DNA of 38,975 nt. It comes from an uncultured Bacteroides sp. Lineage in GTDB: Bacteria; Bacteroidota; Bacteroidia; Bacteroidales; Bacteroidaceae. Of the stretch, positions 1 to 8,849 are shown in pieces; position 1 is the stretch's first letter; the number at the start of each line of letters is the position of its first letter. The notes under the pieces were generated by a model. The model had not been told where the DNA came from. It saw only the letters and a program-made list of their open reading frames with translations, and made no database searches. The stretch spans positions 1-38,975 of the forward strand of contig USEY01000030.1 in assembly GCA_900553815.1 (NCBI GenBank), given 5' to 3'. The position numbers and the translations under genes are program-made.

Positions 1-499
1 TCCGGGATTGTTTGATTAATATTAATTTGTCCCGATTTTAACGGGACACTAATGACTATGTATATTAACATTATAATACTTCACTGCTTAAATTAAGAAC
101 ACACATCGGTGGTTGATATCACAAAAGTTGTCAACCACCGAGTTCAAGGGAATCAACTGCTAGCAGACGGGAAGTTAATTGCTATCCCAAGGGAAGTCAA
201 GCACTACCCGAAGAATTACCTGCATCGTCAGAAAGACGCCCACGTCCGAACGAGAATTCTATACCAACCACAGACGGGCACCGGTACTTCTAAAAGAGTT
301 TCAACAGAACAGGAATATACCACAAAAAGCAAGCGTAAACACCTGCGAAAGCCAACGACAGGTAGCCCAAAAACAGCACGAAATTTCTAATATAAAATAG
401 GTACGCGCGTAAGCAAAAAACAAATTATATCTAATTCATTTAAAACTATAATTTTATATAAATCTTCCCTTTAAAGCACTTTATAGCGAAAAATGTTCC
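1..499. other. Non-coding stretch with two hairpins, no gene recognised
   Basis: I see no convincing gene here. A 93-codon GTG-initiated frame (109-390) exists, but its product is rich in Lys, Arg, Thr and Gln, resembles nothing I know and has no ribosome-binding site. Two inverted repeats are visible. TGTCCCG at 28-34 pairs with CGGGACA at 42-48 over a 7-base loop. CGGTGGTTGA at 107-116 pairs perfectly with TCAACCACCG at 131-140 over a 14-base loop. Neither is followed by a T-run on the + strand. They may belong to the end of an upstream gene or of a mobile element outside the window. Confidence 0.5.
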
Positions 500-507
500 T
501 ATTTTTG
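500..507 (+). promoter_or_regulatory. Bacteroidota -7 promoter element
   Basis: TATTTTTG fits the Bacteroidota -7 consensus TAnnTTTG. It lies 31 bases before the start codon of the DUF6242 lipoprotein gene, inside an A+T-rich tract. It probably drives the whole 539-7176 run. No clear -33 TTTG is visible. Confidence 0.6.
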
Positions 508-538
508 CAACTTGTAATAAAAATACAATCGCCGAAAA

Positions 539-1855
539 ATGAGAATAAAGTTTTTTTCATTCATCGTGAGCTTAGTCTTTATTTTCATTGCCATAAGTTC
601 ATGCTTGGACTCTGACAATGTAACAGAATACAGCTCCGACACAACGATACACGCATTTGGTCTGGACACCATTCACGGTAAACACTACCGTTTCATCATT
701 GACAACCTGCAAGGGCAAATCTACAACCCTGATTCATTGCCGGTTGGTGCCGACACCATTATAGACCGCATCTTGATAGACACACTTACCGTAGCAGGTT
801 GGGTCACTTCAGGCTCGCCCGACACACTGTTCAACACATCAGACTCTGTCGACCTGCGCAATCCCATCAAGCTGAAGGTACATGCACCCGACGGTCTCTC
901 TTCGCGTGAATATACTGTCACCGTATTGGTACACAAGCAAGACCCAGACTCATTGGTATGGAACGAGATGACTCCTTTCTCTACAACACGCATCAGCGGT
1001 AAGCAGCAAGTAGTCACGCTGGGAAACGAGTTGCTGGTTTACACTGCCACGCAGCTGTTCCGCGCCCAACTGCCACTGGCCAGCTCATGGAGCGAACAGG
1101 CTTGCGGTCTGCCGGCAAACGCCTTGTTGTCCTCCATCGTCAACTGGGATAATACACTCTACGTGCCAACCACCGACGGTGACGTTTACTCTTCACAAAA
1201 CGGAACCACCTGGCAGAAAAGCGAAGGTCTGAGCAAACAAACCGACGGCAGCAGCATCCTGACATTAATAGCCAGCCTGCCCGCAAATGATATACAGCAA
1301 AGCCCCTCTTTCCTGTGTGCCATCATGGAGAAGGCAAACGACGAGGGTGTCATGTCGCGCTACTTCTGCCGCACATTTGATGGCCTGGGCTGGGAGTTGG
1401 GTACAGAAGTTCCTGCCGACTTCCCTGTACAGAACATACACGCTACCATGCAGCCTACAGCCAATGACCTCTACCGGCTGGTCATCAGTGGCACACCCGA
1501 CACACCTACCGAGCACACGGTACCCTGGTTCACCTTCGACGGAGTGGAATGGGCCGACTTGGGAACTACTTCAGACGCTTACTGCCCGGGCATGACCAAT
1601 CCTGCCATCATTTACTATGGCGACCTTTACTACATGCTTGGAGGCGATTTCAGCGACATATATTACTCTATAACCGGAATAGCCTGGTACAAGACCGAAG
1701 AGAAATTCCTCTACCCGGCCTCGTTCAAAGACAAGCAACCCTACTCCATGGTGATAGACAAAAACAACTTCATCTGGCTGATATGGGGAGGCGAAGGCAG
1801 CAACAACGAAGTATGGCGCGGCCGCCTCAACAAACTGGGCTTCGACAAGCAATAA
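539..1855 (+). CDS. DUF6242-type lipoprotein
   Basis: A 438-residue exported lipoprotein. The first 21 residues form a hydrophobic signal ending in a lipobox (I-S-S-C, lipidated Cys22), and the acidic LDSDN that follows resembles Bacteroidota surface-export signals. Residues about 30-125 (two-strand patterns such as TIHAFGLDTIHGKHYRF, and an SSREYTVTV segment) match the N-terminal region of DUF6242 proteins. The remainder has repeated W and DG motifs (SSQNGTTWQKSEG, DGLGWELG, DGVEWADLG), suggesting a beta-propeller or sialidase-like fold. The function of the family is unknown. The gene starts 32 bases after a TAnnTTTG element and is followed after 19 bases by a DUF6089 gene, so it leads the envelope operon. 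The family call rests on pattern memory, not a search. Confidence 0.8.
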   Translation: MRIKFFSFIVSLVFIFIAISSCLDSDNVTEYSSDTTIHAFGLDTIHGKHYRFIIDNLQGQIYNPDSLPVGADTIIDRILIDTLTVAGWVTSGSPDTLFNTSDSVDLRNPIKLKVHAPDGLSSREYTVTVLVHKQDPDSLVWNEMTPFSTTRISGKQQVVTLGNELLVYTATQLFRAQLPLASSWSEQACGLPANALLSSIVNWDNTLYVPTTDGDVYSSQNGTTWQKSEGLSKQTDGSSILTLIASLPANDIQQSPSFLCAIMEKANDEGVMSRYFCRTFDGLGWELGTEVPADFPVQNIHATMQPTANDLYRLVISGTPDTPTEHTVPWFTFDGVEWADLGTTSDAYCPGMTNPAIIYYGDLYYMLGGDFSDIYYSITGIAWYKTEEKFLYPASFKDKQPYSMVIDKNNFIWLIWGGEGSNNEVWRGRLNKLGFDKQ

Positions 1856-1874
1856 TACGTAAGAAACACAAGAA

Positions 1875-2564
1875 ATGCGTTGTGCAAGCTACATTGGCTG
1901 CCTGTTCCTGCTGCTTCCGTTGTGCCAACTCAGCGCACAGGAAGAATACACGTGGGAGATGGGAGCTGCCGCAGGTGGCAGCTTCTACATGGGCGACGCC
2001 AACTATAGCCGTCTCTTTAAGGACACCGGCCCTGCCGGGGGCTTCATTGCCCGTTACTTGCTCAACCCTCACGCTGCCATCAAAAGCAGCCTGACCGTCG
2101 GCAGAATAGTCGGCGACACAAAAGATTTCAAGAATGCGTACCCCGACGGCGGGCATACCTCTTTTACACGGACGGTGTTCGACCTGGGAGCGCAGTTTGA
2201 ATATAATTTTTGGGGATATGGTATAGGAAATGCATACCGGGGCGACAGCCGCTTCACTCCCTACCTGGCTGGTGGACTGGGCTTCACCTTTGCTCCCAAG
2301 CCAGCAGAGAACATATTCACGGTGAATATTCCTCTCGGTGTAGGAGTGAAATACAAGTTGACTCCACGTGTCAACATAGGATGCGAGTTCAGTATGCACT
2401 TCAGTTTGAGCGACTGCCTGGACGTCACCCACGACGAAGGGTTGAAGCTAGACGACCCATACCAGATAAAGGGGAAGGGACTGAAGAATAAAGACAGCTA
2501 TGCCTTTGTTCTTTTGTTTGTCACCTACGACCTGTTCCCGAAATGTAGGGATTGTAACAATTGA
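1875..2564 (+). CDS. DUF6089 outer-membrane beta-barrel protein
   Basis: A 229-residue protein with a Sec signal peptide (cleavage expected after LSAQ, about residue 21). It has alternating amphipathic strands and Gly/aromatic turns typical of an eight-strand outer-membrane barrel ([16 protein letters not shown] near the N-terminus, [12 protein letters not shown] near the end). It resembles the DUF6089 family, which sits directly before uppS and bamA in many Bacteroidales. That position suggests an envelope role, but no activity is known. The mature C-terminus ends in CRDCNN instead of the aromatic residue common in proteobacterial barrels. The stop codon lies five bases before the uppS ATG, so the two genes are probably translationally coupled. 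Confidence 0.8.
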   Translation: MRCASYIGCLFLLLPLCQLSAQEEYTWEMGAAAGGSFYMGDANYSRLFKDTGPAGGFIARYLLNPHAAIKSSLTVGRIVGDTKDFKNAYPDGGHTSFTRTVFDLGAQFEYNFWGYGIGNAYRGDSRFTPYLAGGLGFTFAPKPAENIFTVNIPLGVGVKYKLTPRVNIGCEFSMHFSLSDCLDVTHDEGLKLDDPYQIKGKGLKNKDSYAFVLLFVTYDLFPKCRDCNN

Positions 2565-2569
2565 ACGAA

Positions 2570-3304
2570 ATGTCATACAAAGAACAAATCAATCCAGACC
2601 GGATTCCACAGCATGTGGCAATCATAATGGACGGCAATGGCAGATGGGCCAAGCAGCGCGGACACGAACGCAGCTTCGGACATCAGGCCGGTGCCGAAAC
2701 AGTGCATGTCATAGCCGAAGAGGCTGCACGTCTGGGCATCAAGTATCTGACGCTCTACACGTTCTCGACCGAAAACTGGAACCGGCCCATGGAGGAAGTA
2801 GCGGCACTGATGGGGCTGCTATTCGAAAGCATTGAAGAAGAAACCTTCATGAAAAACAACATCAGCTTCCGCATCATTGGCGACATTGACAAACTGCCCG
2901 AAAACGTCAGGCAGCGACTCTATACCTGCGTGGAGCACACGGCTGCCAATACAGGCATGTGCCTGGTACTGGCACTCAGCTATTCATCGCGCTGGGAACT
3001 GACCGAAGCCACCCGACAGATAGCAGCCGAGGTGAAAGCAGGCAAGCTAAACCCAGAAGACATTGACAGCGAACTGATAACCCGACATCTTGCCACCAAC
3101 TTCATGCCCGACCCCGACCTGCTCATACGCACGGGCGGCGAGCTGCGGCTAAGCAACTATCTGCTGTGGCAATGCGCTTATTCCGAATTATACTTCTGCG
3201 ACACCTATTGGCCCGACTTCCGTGAAGAAGAATTCTTCAAGGCCATCAGCGACTACCAGAAGCGTGAGCGCAGGTTCGGCAAAACGAGTGAACAAATCAG
3301 CTAA
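2570..3304 (+). CDS. uppS: Isoprenyl transferase (undecaprenyl diphosphate synthase)
   Basis: A cis-prenyltransferase of 244 residues that condenses isopentenyl diphosphate onto farnesyl diphosphate. This makes the C55 lipid carrier for peptidoglycan and surface glycans. The signature [17 protein letters not shown] is at residues 15-31, with catalytic Asp21 and the phosphate-binding Gly-Asn-Gly-Arg. The C-terminal family signature [19 protein letters not shown] is also complete. I chose the ATG at 2570 (MSYKEQ). A TTG three codons upstream (2561) is in frame and overlaps the previous stop, but is a weaker start. The length is normal. It lies 33 bases before bamA, so carrier-lipid supply and outer-membrane assembly are encoded together. 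Confidence 0.95.
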   Translation: MSYKEQINPDRIPQHVAIIMDGNGRWAKQRGHERSFGHQAGAETVHVIAEEAARLGIKYLTLYTFSTENWNRPMEEVAALMGLLFESIEEETFMKNNISFRIIGDIDKLPENVRQRLYTCVEHTAANTGMCLVLALSYSSRWELTEATRQIAAEVKAGKLNPEDIDSELITRHLATNFMPDPDLLIRTGGELRLSNYLLWQCAYSELYFCDTYWPDFREEEFFKAISDYQKRERRFGKTSEQIS

Positions 3305-3337
3305 CATTAAAATATAACCAAACATAAGTAAGAATAA

Positions 3338-5971
3338 ATGCATTATCGTATTTTCTCCATAATCGTAGCATTTTGGTGCCTGTTCGGCTCTCTGGCGAAT
3401 CTGAAGGCACAGACCAACACAGAGACGACAGAAAAACCGATAGTACTCTACACAGGTACGCCGAAGAAGTATGAAATTGCCGACATCAAGGTGGAAGGAG
3501 CACAGAACTATGAGGACTACGTCATCATAGGCCTGTCGGGACTTGCCGTCGGTCAGGTCATATCCATCCCTGGCGAAGAGATAACCGATGCCTGCAAGCG
3601 CTATTGGCGCCACGGACTTTTCTCTGACGTGAGAATCACGTGGGACAAGGTTGAAGGCGACAAGGCGTGGCTTACCATCCACCTGACCATGCGTCCGCGT
3701 GTATCTGAAATACGCTACCACGGCGTCAAGAAGTCAGAGCGTGAGGACTTGGAAGCCCGAGTAGGCCTGATTAAGGGTAACCAGATTACGCCTAACCTGG
3801 TGGATCGTGCCAAGACGCTGATTAAGCGCTACTTCGACGACAAAGGATTTAAGAATGCCGACATCATTATCAATCAGAAAGACGATGTTTCGAAGGACAA
3901 CCAGGTCATTGTAGACATCATCATCGACAAGAAGGAGAAAATCAAGGTACACAGCATCAATATCACAGGCAACTCGGCCCTTACGACCAAGAAGCTGAAA
4001 CGCGTGATGAAGAAAACCAACGAAAAAGGCAAGCTGTGGAACCTCTTCCGCACCAAGAAGTTCGTAGAAGAGAACTACGAGGCTGACAAGCAGCTGATTA
4101 TAGACAAGTACAACGAGTTGGGTTATCGCGACGCCATGATTGTATCAGACAGCGTGACCAACTATGACGACCGCACCGTCAACGTCTACATGACCATTGA
4201 CGAAGGCCAGAAATACTACCTGCGCAACGTGACATGGGTGGGCAATACCCTCTACCCGTCCGAGCAGTTGAACTATCTGCTCCGCATGAAAAAGGGTGAC
4301 GTCTACAACCAGAAGTTACTCAACGAACGTACACAGACCGACGAAGACGCCATCGGTAACCTCTACTATAACAACGGTTATCTGTTCTACAGCCTCGAAC
4401 CCGTGGAAGTGAACATTGTGGGCGACTCCATCGACCTTGAAATGCGTATCTACGAAGGACGTCAGGCAACCATCAACAAAATTAGTATCAGCGGTAACGA
4501 CCGCCTCTACGAGAACGTAGTACGCCGCGAGCTGCGTACACGCCCCGGCCAGCTGTTCAGCCGCGAGGATGTGATGCGCTCTTACCGCGAAATTGCCCAG
4601 ATGGGACACTTCGACCCTGAACAAATCAACCCGGATATCAGGCCCCGTCCTGAAGACGGAACAGTAGATATAGACTACCAGCTGGTATCAAAAGCCAACG
4701 ACCAGGTAGAGTTCTCTGCCGGTTGGGGACAGACGGGTATCATCGGTAAGCTGAGCTTGAAGTTCACCAACTTCTCATTGGCCAACCTCCTGCACCCGGG
4801 TGAAAACTACCGAGGCATCCTGCCGCAAGGCGACGGACAGACACTGACCATCAGCGGACAGACCAACGCCAAGTACTACCAGTCGTACAGCGTATCGTTC
4901 TACGACCCTTGGTTCGGCGGCAAGCGTCCGAATGCCTTCTCTGTTTCGGCCTTCTACTCTGTACAGACCGACATCAGCGACCGTTATTACAACAGTGCAT
5001 GGTACAACAGCTACTACAACAGCTACTATAGCGGTATGTACGGTTATGGTCTCTACAACTACGGCAACTACAACAGCTACGAGAACTACTACGACCCCGA
5101 CAAGTCTATCAAGCTCTTTGGTGTAGCTGTCATGTTCGGTAAGCGTCTGAAATGGCCTGATGACTACTTCCAGATTACAGCCGAGCTCTCTTACCAGCGC
5201 TACATCCTGAGCGACTGGCAATACTTCCCCGTGACCAACGGTAAGTGCAACAACCTGAGCTTGAACATCACCCTGTCGCGTAGTTCTATCGACAACCCCA
5301 TCTACCCGCGCCAAGGTTCTGAATTCTCGCTCTCGGCACAAATCACGCCGCCCTACTCTCTGTTCGACGGAGTTGACTACAGCAAGTACAACATCAACAA
5401 CCAGGACGACATGAACAAGATGCACAAGTGGATTGAGTATCACAAGTGGAAATTCAAATCAAAGACATACATCCCCTTGATGGACCCCATGAACGTGAAG
5501 CGTACGCCCGTGTTGATGAGCCGCGTGGAATTTGGTTTGCTGGGCCACTACAACAAGTACAAGAAGTCACCCTTCGAAACCTTCGACGTGGGTGGTGACG
5601 GCATGACAGGCTACTCTACATACGCCACTGAAATGATAGCCCTGCGTGGTTACGAAAACAGCTCACTGACACCTTATGGCTACGAAGGCTATGCCTACGC
5701 CCGCCTCGGTCTGGAGCTTCGCTACCCGCTCATGCTCGAAACCAGCACCAGCATCTACGCTCTGACCTTCGTAGAAGCAGGTAACGCTTGGCAAGACGTC
5801 AGCAAGTTCAATCCTTTCGAACTGAAACGTTCGGCCGGTGTCGGTGTCCGCATCTTCCTGCCGATGATTGGTATGATGGGTATTGACTGGGCCTACGGCT
5901 TCGACAAGGTATTCGGCTCCAAGGAATATGGCGGCAGCCAGTTCCACTTCATCCTGGGACAGGAATTCTAA
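3338..5971 (+). CDS. bamA: Outer membrane protein assembly factor BamA
   Basis: An Omp85-family protein of 877 residues that inserts beta-barrel proteins into the outer membrane. It has a signal peptide (cleavage near LKAQ, residue 25), then about five POTRA domains (to roughly residue 440), then a 16-strand barrel. The conserved loop-6 motif appears as L-R-G-Y (Arg770 by my count). The C-terminus HFILGQEF ends in Phe, the expected barrel-recognition signal. An unusual Tyr/Asn/Gly/Ser-rich insertion (about residues 548-590, bases 4980-5108) sits within the first half of the barrel, probably in an extracellular loop. Two Skp-type chaperone genes follow, so the machine and its periplasmic carriers form one cluster. 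Confidence 0.96.
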   Translation: MHYRIFSIIVAFWCLFGSLANLKAQTNTETTEKPIVLYTGTPKKYEIADIKVEGAQNYEDYVIIGLSGLAVGQVISIPGEEITDACKRYWRHGLFSDVRITWDKVEGDKAWLTIHLTMRPRVSEIRYHGVKKSEREDLEARVGLIKGNQITPNLVDRAKTLIKRYFDDKGFKNADIIINQKDDVSKDNQVIVDIIIDKKEKIKVHSINITGNSALTTKKLKRVMKKTNEKGKLWNLFRTKKFVEENYEADKQLIIDKYNELGYRDAMIVSDSVTNYDDRTVNVYMTIDEGQKYYLRNVTWVGNTLYPSEQLNYLLRMKKGDVYNQKLLNERTQTDEDAIGNLYYNNGYLFYSLEPVEVNIVGDSIDLEMRIYEGRQATINKISISGNDRLYENVVRRELRTRPGQLFSREDVMRSYREIAQMGHFDPEQINPDIRPRPEDGTVDIDYQLVSKANDQVEFSAGWGQTGIIGKLSLKFTNFSLANLLHPGENYRGILPQGDGQTLTISGQTNAKYYQSYSVSFYDPWFGGKRPNAFSVSAFYSVQTDISDRYYNSAWYNSYYNSYYSGMYGYGLYNYGNYNSYENYYDPDKSIKLFGVAVMFGKRLKWPDDYFQITAELSYQRYILSDWQYFPVTNGKCNNLSLNITLSRSSIDNPIYPRQGSEFSLSAQITPPYSLFDGVDYSKYNINNQDDMNKMHKWIEYHKWKFKSKTYIPLMDPMNVKRTPVLMSRVEFGLLGHYNKYKKSPFETFDVGGDGMTGYSTYATEMIALRGYENSSLTPYGYEGYAYARLGLELRYPLMLETSTSIYALTFVEAGNAWQDVSKFNPFELKRSAGVGVRIFLPMIGMMGIDWAYGFDKVFGSKEYGGSQFHFILGQEF

Positions 5972-6011
5972 TAGAGGCATCATATAGATATCCCCACTTT
6001 AAAGATAAGCA

Positions 6012-6048
6012 CTTCTCGGGCGACAGCAACACCCTGCCGCCCGAGAAG
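6012..6048 (+). promoter_or_regulatory. Strong intergenic hairpin between bamA and the first skp gene
   Basis: CTTCTCGGGCG (6012-6022) pairs perfectly with CGCCCGAGAAG (6038-6048) over a 15-base loop. No T-run follows (the next bases are AACAAGAAACC), so it is unlikely to be a full intrinsic terminator. Likely roles are partial attenuation, or an RNA processing or stability barrier that sets the ratio of BamA to chaperone. Confidence 0.7.
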
Positions 6049-6077
6049 AACAAGAAACCAACTAAAACCCAAACGTT

Positions 6078-6593
6078 ATGAAAAAGAGTTTAACCCTTAT
6101 GTTTCTGTTGCTGATCGGCGCACTGACGGCAAACGCACAACGATTTGCCCTCATCGACATGGAATACATACTGAAGAACATTCCTGCCTACGAGCGTGCC
6201 AACGAACAGCTGAACCAAGCCTCCAAGAAGTGGCAAAACGAAGTGGAGAAACTGGCCGAAGAAGCCAAGACCATGTATAAGAACTACCAGTCCGAATCTG
6301 TCTTCCTCTCTGAAGAGCAAAAGAGCCAAAAGGAAGAGGAAATCGTGAACAAAGAGAAAGAAGCAGCCGAACTGCGCCGCCAATACTTTGGTCCTGACGG
6401 CGAACTCTACAAGAAGCGCGAAAGCCTGATGAAACCCATTCAGGACGAAATATACAACGCCGTGAAAGAGATTGCCACACAGAAGGGATACAGCGTTGTA
6501 GTAGACCGCGCCTCGGCAGGCAGCATCATTTTCGCCTCACCCAGCATAGATATAAGCAATGAAGTACTGGCAAAGCTGGGATATTCAAATTAA
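6078..6593 (+). CDS. Periplasmic chaperone, Skp/OmpH family (first copy)
   Basis: A 171-residue protein with a Sec signal (cleavage after TANAQ, about residue 21). A short beta segment follows (RFALIDMEYIL) and then a long charged helical region, about residues 45-120, rich in Glu, Lys and Gln. This is the tentacle architecture of the trimeric Skp/OmpH chaperones that carry unfolded outer-membrane proteins from Sec to BamA. The C-terminal strand region (GYSVVVDRASAGSIIFASPSIDIS) closes the trimer body in this family. It lies downstream of bamA behind a hairpin, and a second paralogue follows. Confidence 0.92.
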   Translation: MKKSLTLMFLLLIGALTANAQRFALIDMEYILKNIPAYERANEQLNQASKKWQNEVEKLAEEAKTMYKNYQSESVFLSEEQKSQKEEEIVNKEKEAAELRRQYFGPDGELYKKRESLMKPIQDEIYNAVKEIATQKGYSVVVDRASAGSIIFASPSIDISNEVLAKLGYSN

Positions 6594-6598
6594 TTTCA

Positions 6599-6606
6599 TA
6601 CATTTG
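6599..6606 (+). promoter_or_regulatory. -7 promoter element for the second skp gene
   Basis: TACATTTG fits TAnnTTTG and lies 63 bases before the next start codon. The second chaperone could therefore be transcribed independently of bamA. No clear -33 element was found. Confidence 0.5.
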
Positions 6607-6669
6607 CAACCAAGCGAAAAAACGCACGCAGACAAACAAATTTCATAAATCATAAAAAGAAAAAGAATC

Positions 6670-7176
6670 ATGCTTAAGAAAATCGCACTTATCGCAATCT
6701 TGTTCGCCCTTCCGCTGGGCGTTATGGCACAAAGCAAATTTGGCCACATGAACTCACAGGAAATCATCACAGTGATGCCTGAATTTACAAAAGCACAAGC
6801 CGACTTGGAAGCCCTGTCAAAACAATATCAGGACGAAATGCAACGTGGTCAGGAAGAACTGAACAAGAAGTACCAGGAACTCCTGCAACAACAAGACTCT
6901 CTGCCCAGAAACATCCTGGAAAGACGTCAGAAGGAAGTACAGGACATGGCTCAACGTCAGGAGCAATTCCAACAGGAAGCCTACAACACCATGCAGCAGA
7001 AGCAGCAGGAAGCCATGGCTCCCATTTACAAAAAGCTGGACGAAGCCATTCAGGCTGTAGGTAAGGCAGAAGGCGTAATCTATATCTTCGACCTGGCTCG
7101 TACTTCTATCCCTTACGTTGGCACAGAAAGCATCGACGTAACAGCCAAAGTAAAAACCCAACTGGGCATTAAATAA
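6670..7176 (+). CDS. Periplasmic chaperone, Skp/OmpH family (second copy)
   Basis: A 168-residue Skp/OmpH paralogue with a signal peptide ending in GVMAQ (residue 21). The first strand is KFGHMNSQEII, and the helical arm (about residues 40-115) is very rich in Gln (QQKQQEAM, RQEQFQQEAYN). The C-terminal strand contains VIYIFDLART. Compared with the first copy, the arm has more Gln and fewer Lys/Glu pairs, so the two may prefer different clients or form mixed trimers (inference). It has its own possible promoter at 6599 and is followed by an intrinsic terminator, so it closes the envelope transcription unit. Confidence 0.92.
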   Translation: MLKKIALIAILFALPLGVMAQSKFGHMNSQEIITVMPEFTKAQADLEALSKQYQDEMQRGQEELNKKYQELLQQQDSLPRNILERRQKEVQDMAQRQEQFQQEAYNTMQQKQQEAMAPIYKKLDEAIQAVGKAEGVIYIFDLARTSIPYVGTESIDVTAKVKTQLGIK

Positions 7177-7216
7177 AGAAACTAAGGTTTGACAACCGGC
7201 TCTTCGAGCCAACAAC

Positions 7217-7269
7217 ATCCGACCGGCAAAATCCCTAAACAGGACCACGCCGGCCGGATTTGTTTTTTT
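7217..7269 (+). terminator. Intrinsic terminator after the skp pair
   Basis: ATCCGACCGGC (7217-7227) pairs with GCCGGCCGGAT (7249-7259) with one mismatch, over a 21-base loop. A run of T follows immediately (7260-7269). It ends the 539-7176 transcription unit. Confidence 0.85.
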
Positions 7270-7332
7270 AACAGGAAATTACCCACTAAGAATGGAGCAG
7301 GAAAATACAGAATAGGAACTTTACATGATACC

Positions 7333-7442
7333 AGTGAACTACTAACAGGTTACCAGTGGACTACTATCAGGTAAGCAGTGAACTACTATCAAACAAGCAG
7401 TGGACTACTATCAGACAAGTAGTGGACTGCTATCCTTTCTAC
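7333..7442. repeat. Tandem array, 5 units of 22 bp (family A)
   Basis: Five head-to-tail units start at 7333, 7355, 7377, 7399 and 7421, each exactly 22 bp. Every unit begins AGTGRACT, a dyad of AGT and ACT around two bases, followed mostly by ACTATCA. The last seven or eight positions vary. The array lies between the terminator of the skp unit and the murI promoter. The same unit type reappears at 24743-24852. The units are contiguous with no unique spacer, so it is not a CRISPR array. Confidence 0.9.
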
Positions 7443-7907
7443 TTACTACTGCATCAGCTTACAGGCACATAAAAGGAACAGTTGCAAGATGCTTGCTGCG
7501 CAACCTGACAATTTTCAGAGACACTCCCCCCAATCTGATAGGTGAACTATATGAAAGAGTCACAATATTACCTACCCTACACCGTACTAAATATCCCCTT
7601 TCCGCATTGAAGTTTCACACCTTCACGGAAAAATTTAACCGTCTGACATGTAGATAAATACGGTGAAAGATTCACCCCACACCATCATTCACGCTCCACC
7701 GCTTCAACTCTATCCTTCACCACAAAGTATTCATTTTCAACGTATAGCTGTGAAACTTCACCCGAACAACTCCCTTTTCTCCCTCCGTGAAACTTTATGT
7801 TTCTTCTTTCACCCTTTCCAAAAGAATTACTTGACATCACTATGACTTTGAGGGACGTCTTCAAAAGATTTCAGCCAACGGACACGAAGATTTCGACCCA
7901 TAATGTG
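7443..7907. other. Long intergenic tract with degenerate TTCA/GTGAA motifs
   Basis: No gene is supported in this stretch. From about 7600 to 7830 the sequence is rich in TTCAC and GTGAA. Several are paired as small dyads, such as GTGAAAGATTCAC near 7670 and GTGAAACTTCAC near 7751. TTCA recurs roughly every 13-15 bases between 7685 and 7735. This looks like a decayed repeat array related in style to the cleaner arrays elsewhere, but the period is not exact. Confidence 0.4.
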
Positions 7908-7915
7908 TAACTTTG
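7908..7915 (+). promoter_or_regulatory. -7 promoter element for murI
   Basis: TAACTTTG is a perfect TAnnTTTG, 40 bases before the murI ATG. It implies that murI is transcribed separately from the upstream envelope unit. Confidence 0.7.
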
Positions 7916-7955
7916 CGCTACGACGGCGCATCCTAAAAAAACGCTGCAAGAAGAC

Positions 7956-8813
7956 ATGAACAATCAGCAAATCCCACTCCCCCTGCCGCAGGCAGCTGGC
8001 CCCATCGGTGTGTTCGACTCAGGCTACGGTGGCCTGACCATCCTCAGCAAGATACGCGAGGCCTTGCCTCAGTACGACTACATCTACATAGGCGATAATG
8101 CACGTGCACCTTACGGTACGCGCTCTTTTGAGATAGTCTACGAATTCACGCGAGAGGCCGTCATAAAACTGTTTGAAATGGGATGCCACCTTGTCATACT
8201 GGCCTGCAACACGGCATCGGCCAAAGCCCTGCGCAGCATACAGATGAACGACCTGCCCGGTCTTGACCCACAACGCCGTGTGTTGGGCGTCATCCGCCCT
8301 ACGGTGGAGTGCATAGGCAGCCTTACGCATAGCCGCCACATAGGCGTGCTGGCCACTTCGGGCACCATCCTGTCCGAATCCTACCCCATGGAGGTACGCA
8401 AGCTGTTTCCTGACATTGAGGTCAGCGGACAGGCCTGCCCCCTTTGGGTACCCTTGGTTGAAAACAACGAAGCAGCCTCGGAAGGTGCCGACTATTTTGT
8501 GAAGAAATACATTGATGAGCTGTTGGCGAAAGACCACCTGATAGATACCGTCATCTTGGGTTGCACCCACTATCCGCTATTGCTGCCCAAGATAAGGCAA
8601 TACATGCCGCAGGATATCACCATCGTGTCGCAAGGCGAGCTGGTGGCACAAAGCCTGAAGGACTATCTGCGACGCCACCCCGAAATGGAGAAACGCTGCA
8701 CCCGCGGCGCCACCTGCCAATATTGCACCACCGAGGCCGAAGACAAGTTCAGTGCCTCGGCCGCCACGTTCCTCAACGAGTTGGTATCGGTCAGACATAT
8801 TGACTTCATGTAA
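7956..8813 (+). CDS. murI: Glutamate racemase
   Basis: A cytoplasmic cofactor-independent racemase of 285 residues that makes D-glutamate for the peptidoglycan stem peptide. It shows the substrate loop IGVFDSGYGGLT (residues 17-28). The two catalytic cysteines are in ILACNTAS (Cys84) and ILGCTHYP (Cys203). The motif DNARAPYG is also present. The length is normal for the family. The start is the ATG 40 bases after a clear -7 element. A four-Cys stretch near the C-terminus (RCTRGATCQYCTTEAEDKF) is unusual for MurI and could be a small metal or redox site, or may simply reflect lineage variation. It converges on the response regulator gene at 9045 across 231 bases of heptad repeats. Confidence 0.96.
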   Translation: MNNQQIPLPLPQAAGPIGVFDSGYGGLTILSKIREALPQYDYIYIGDNARAPYGTRSFEIVYEFTREAVIKLFEMGCHLVILACNTASAKALRSIQMNDLPGLDPQRRVLGVIRPTVECIGSLTHSRHIGVLATSGTILSESYPMEVRKLFPDIEVSGQACPLWVPLVENNEAASEGADYFVKKYIDELLAKDHLIDTVILGCTHYPLLLPKIRQYMPQDITIVSQGELVAQSLKDYLRRHPEMEKRCTRGATCQYCTTEAEDKFSASAATFLNELVSVRHIDFM

Positions 8814-8821
8814 ATAACAGT

Positions 8822-8849
8822 GGTGAATGGTAAGTGATAAGTGGTAAGC
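8822..8849 (+). repeat. Heptad repeat array, forward orientation
   Basis: Four consecutive 7-mers follow the murI stop: GGTGAAT, GGTAAGT, GATAAGT, GGTAAGC. A weaker one (TAACAGT) precedes them. They match the consensus of the arrays at 29171, 32957 and 33341. Confidence 0.75.

Noticed and set aside
28..48. End of an insertion sequence at the window edge
   Set aside because: Only a short TGTCCCG/CGGGACA hairpin is visible; without the upstream sequence no transposase or target duplication can be shown.
109..390. 93-codon gene
   Set aside because: GTG start inside a hairpin, no ribosome-binding site, unnatural composition, no family resemblance.
4775..5443. Long open frame opposite bamA (and similar ones opposite other G+C-rich genes)
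   Set aside because: Shadow of a strongly coding strand; Val-rich composition typical of antisense reading.
7333..7442. CRISPR array
   Set aside because: Units are contiguous at 22 bp with no unique spacers, and no cas gene is in the window. The same holds for the other three arrays.
7400..7845. Two small open frames in the murI upstream gap
   Set aside because: They run through the 22-bp array and degenerate TTCA repeats and have no coding signature.
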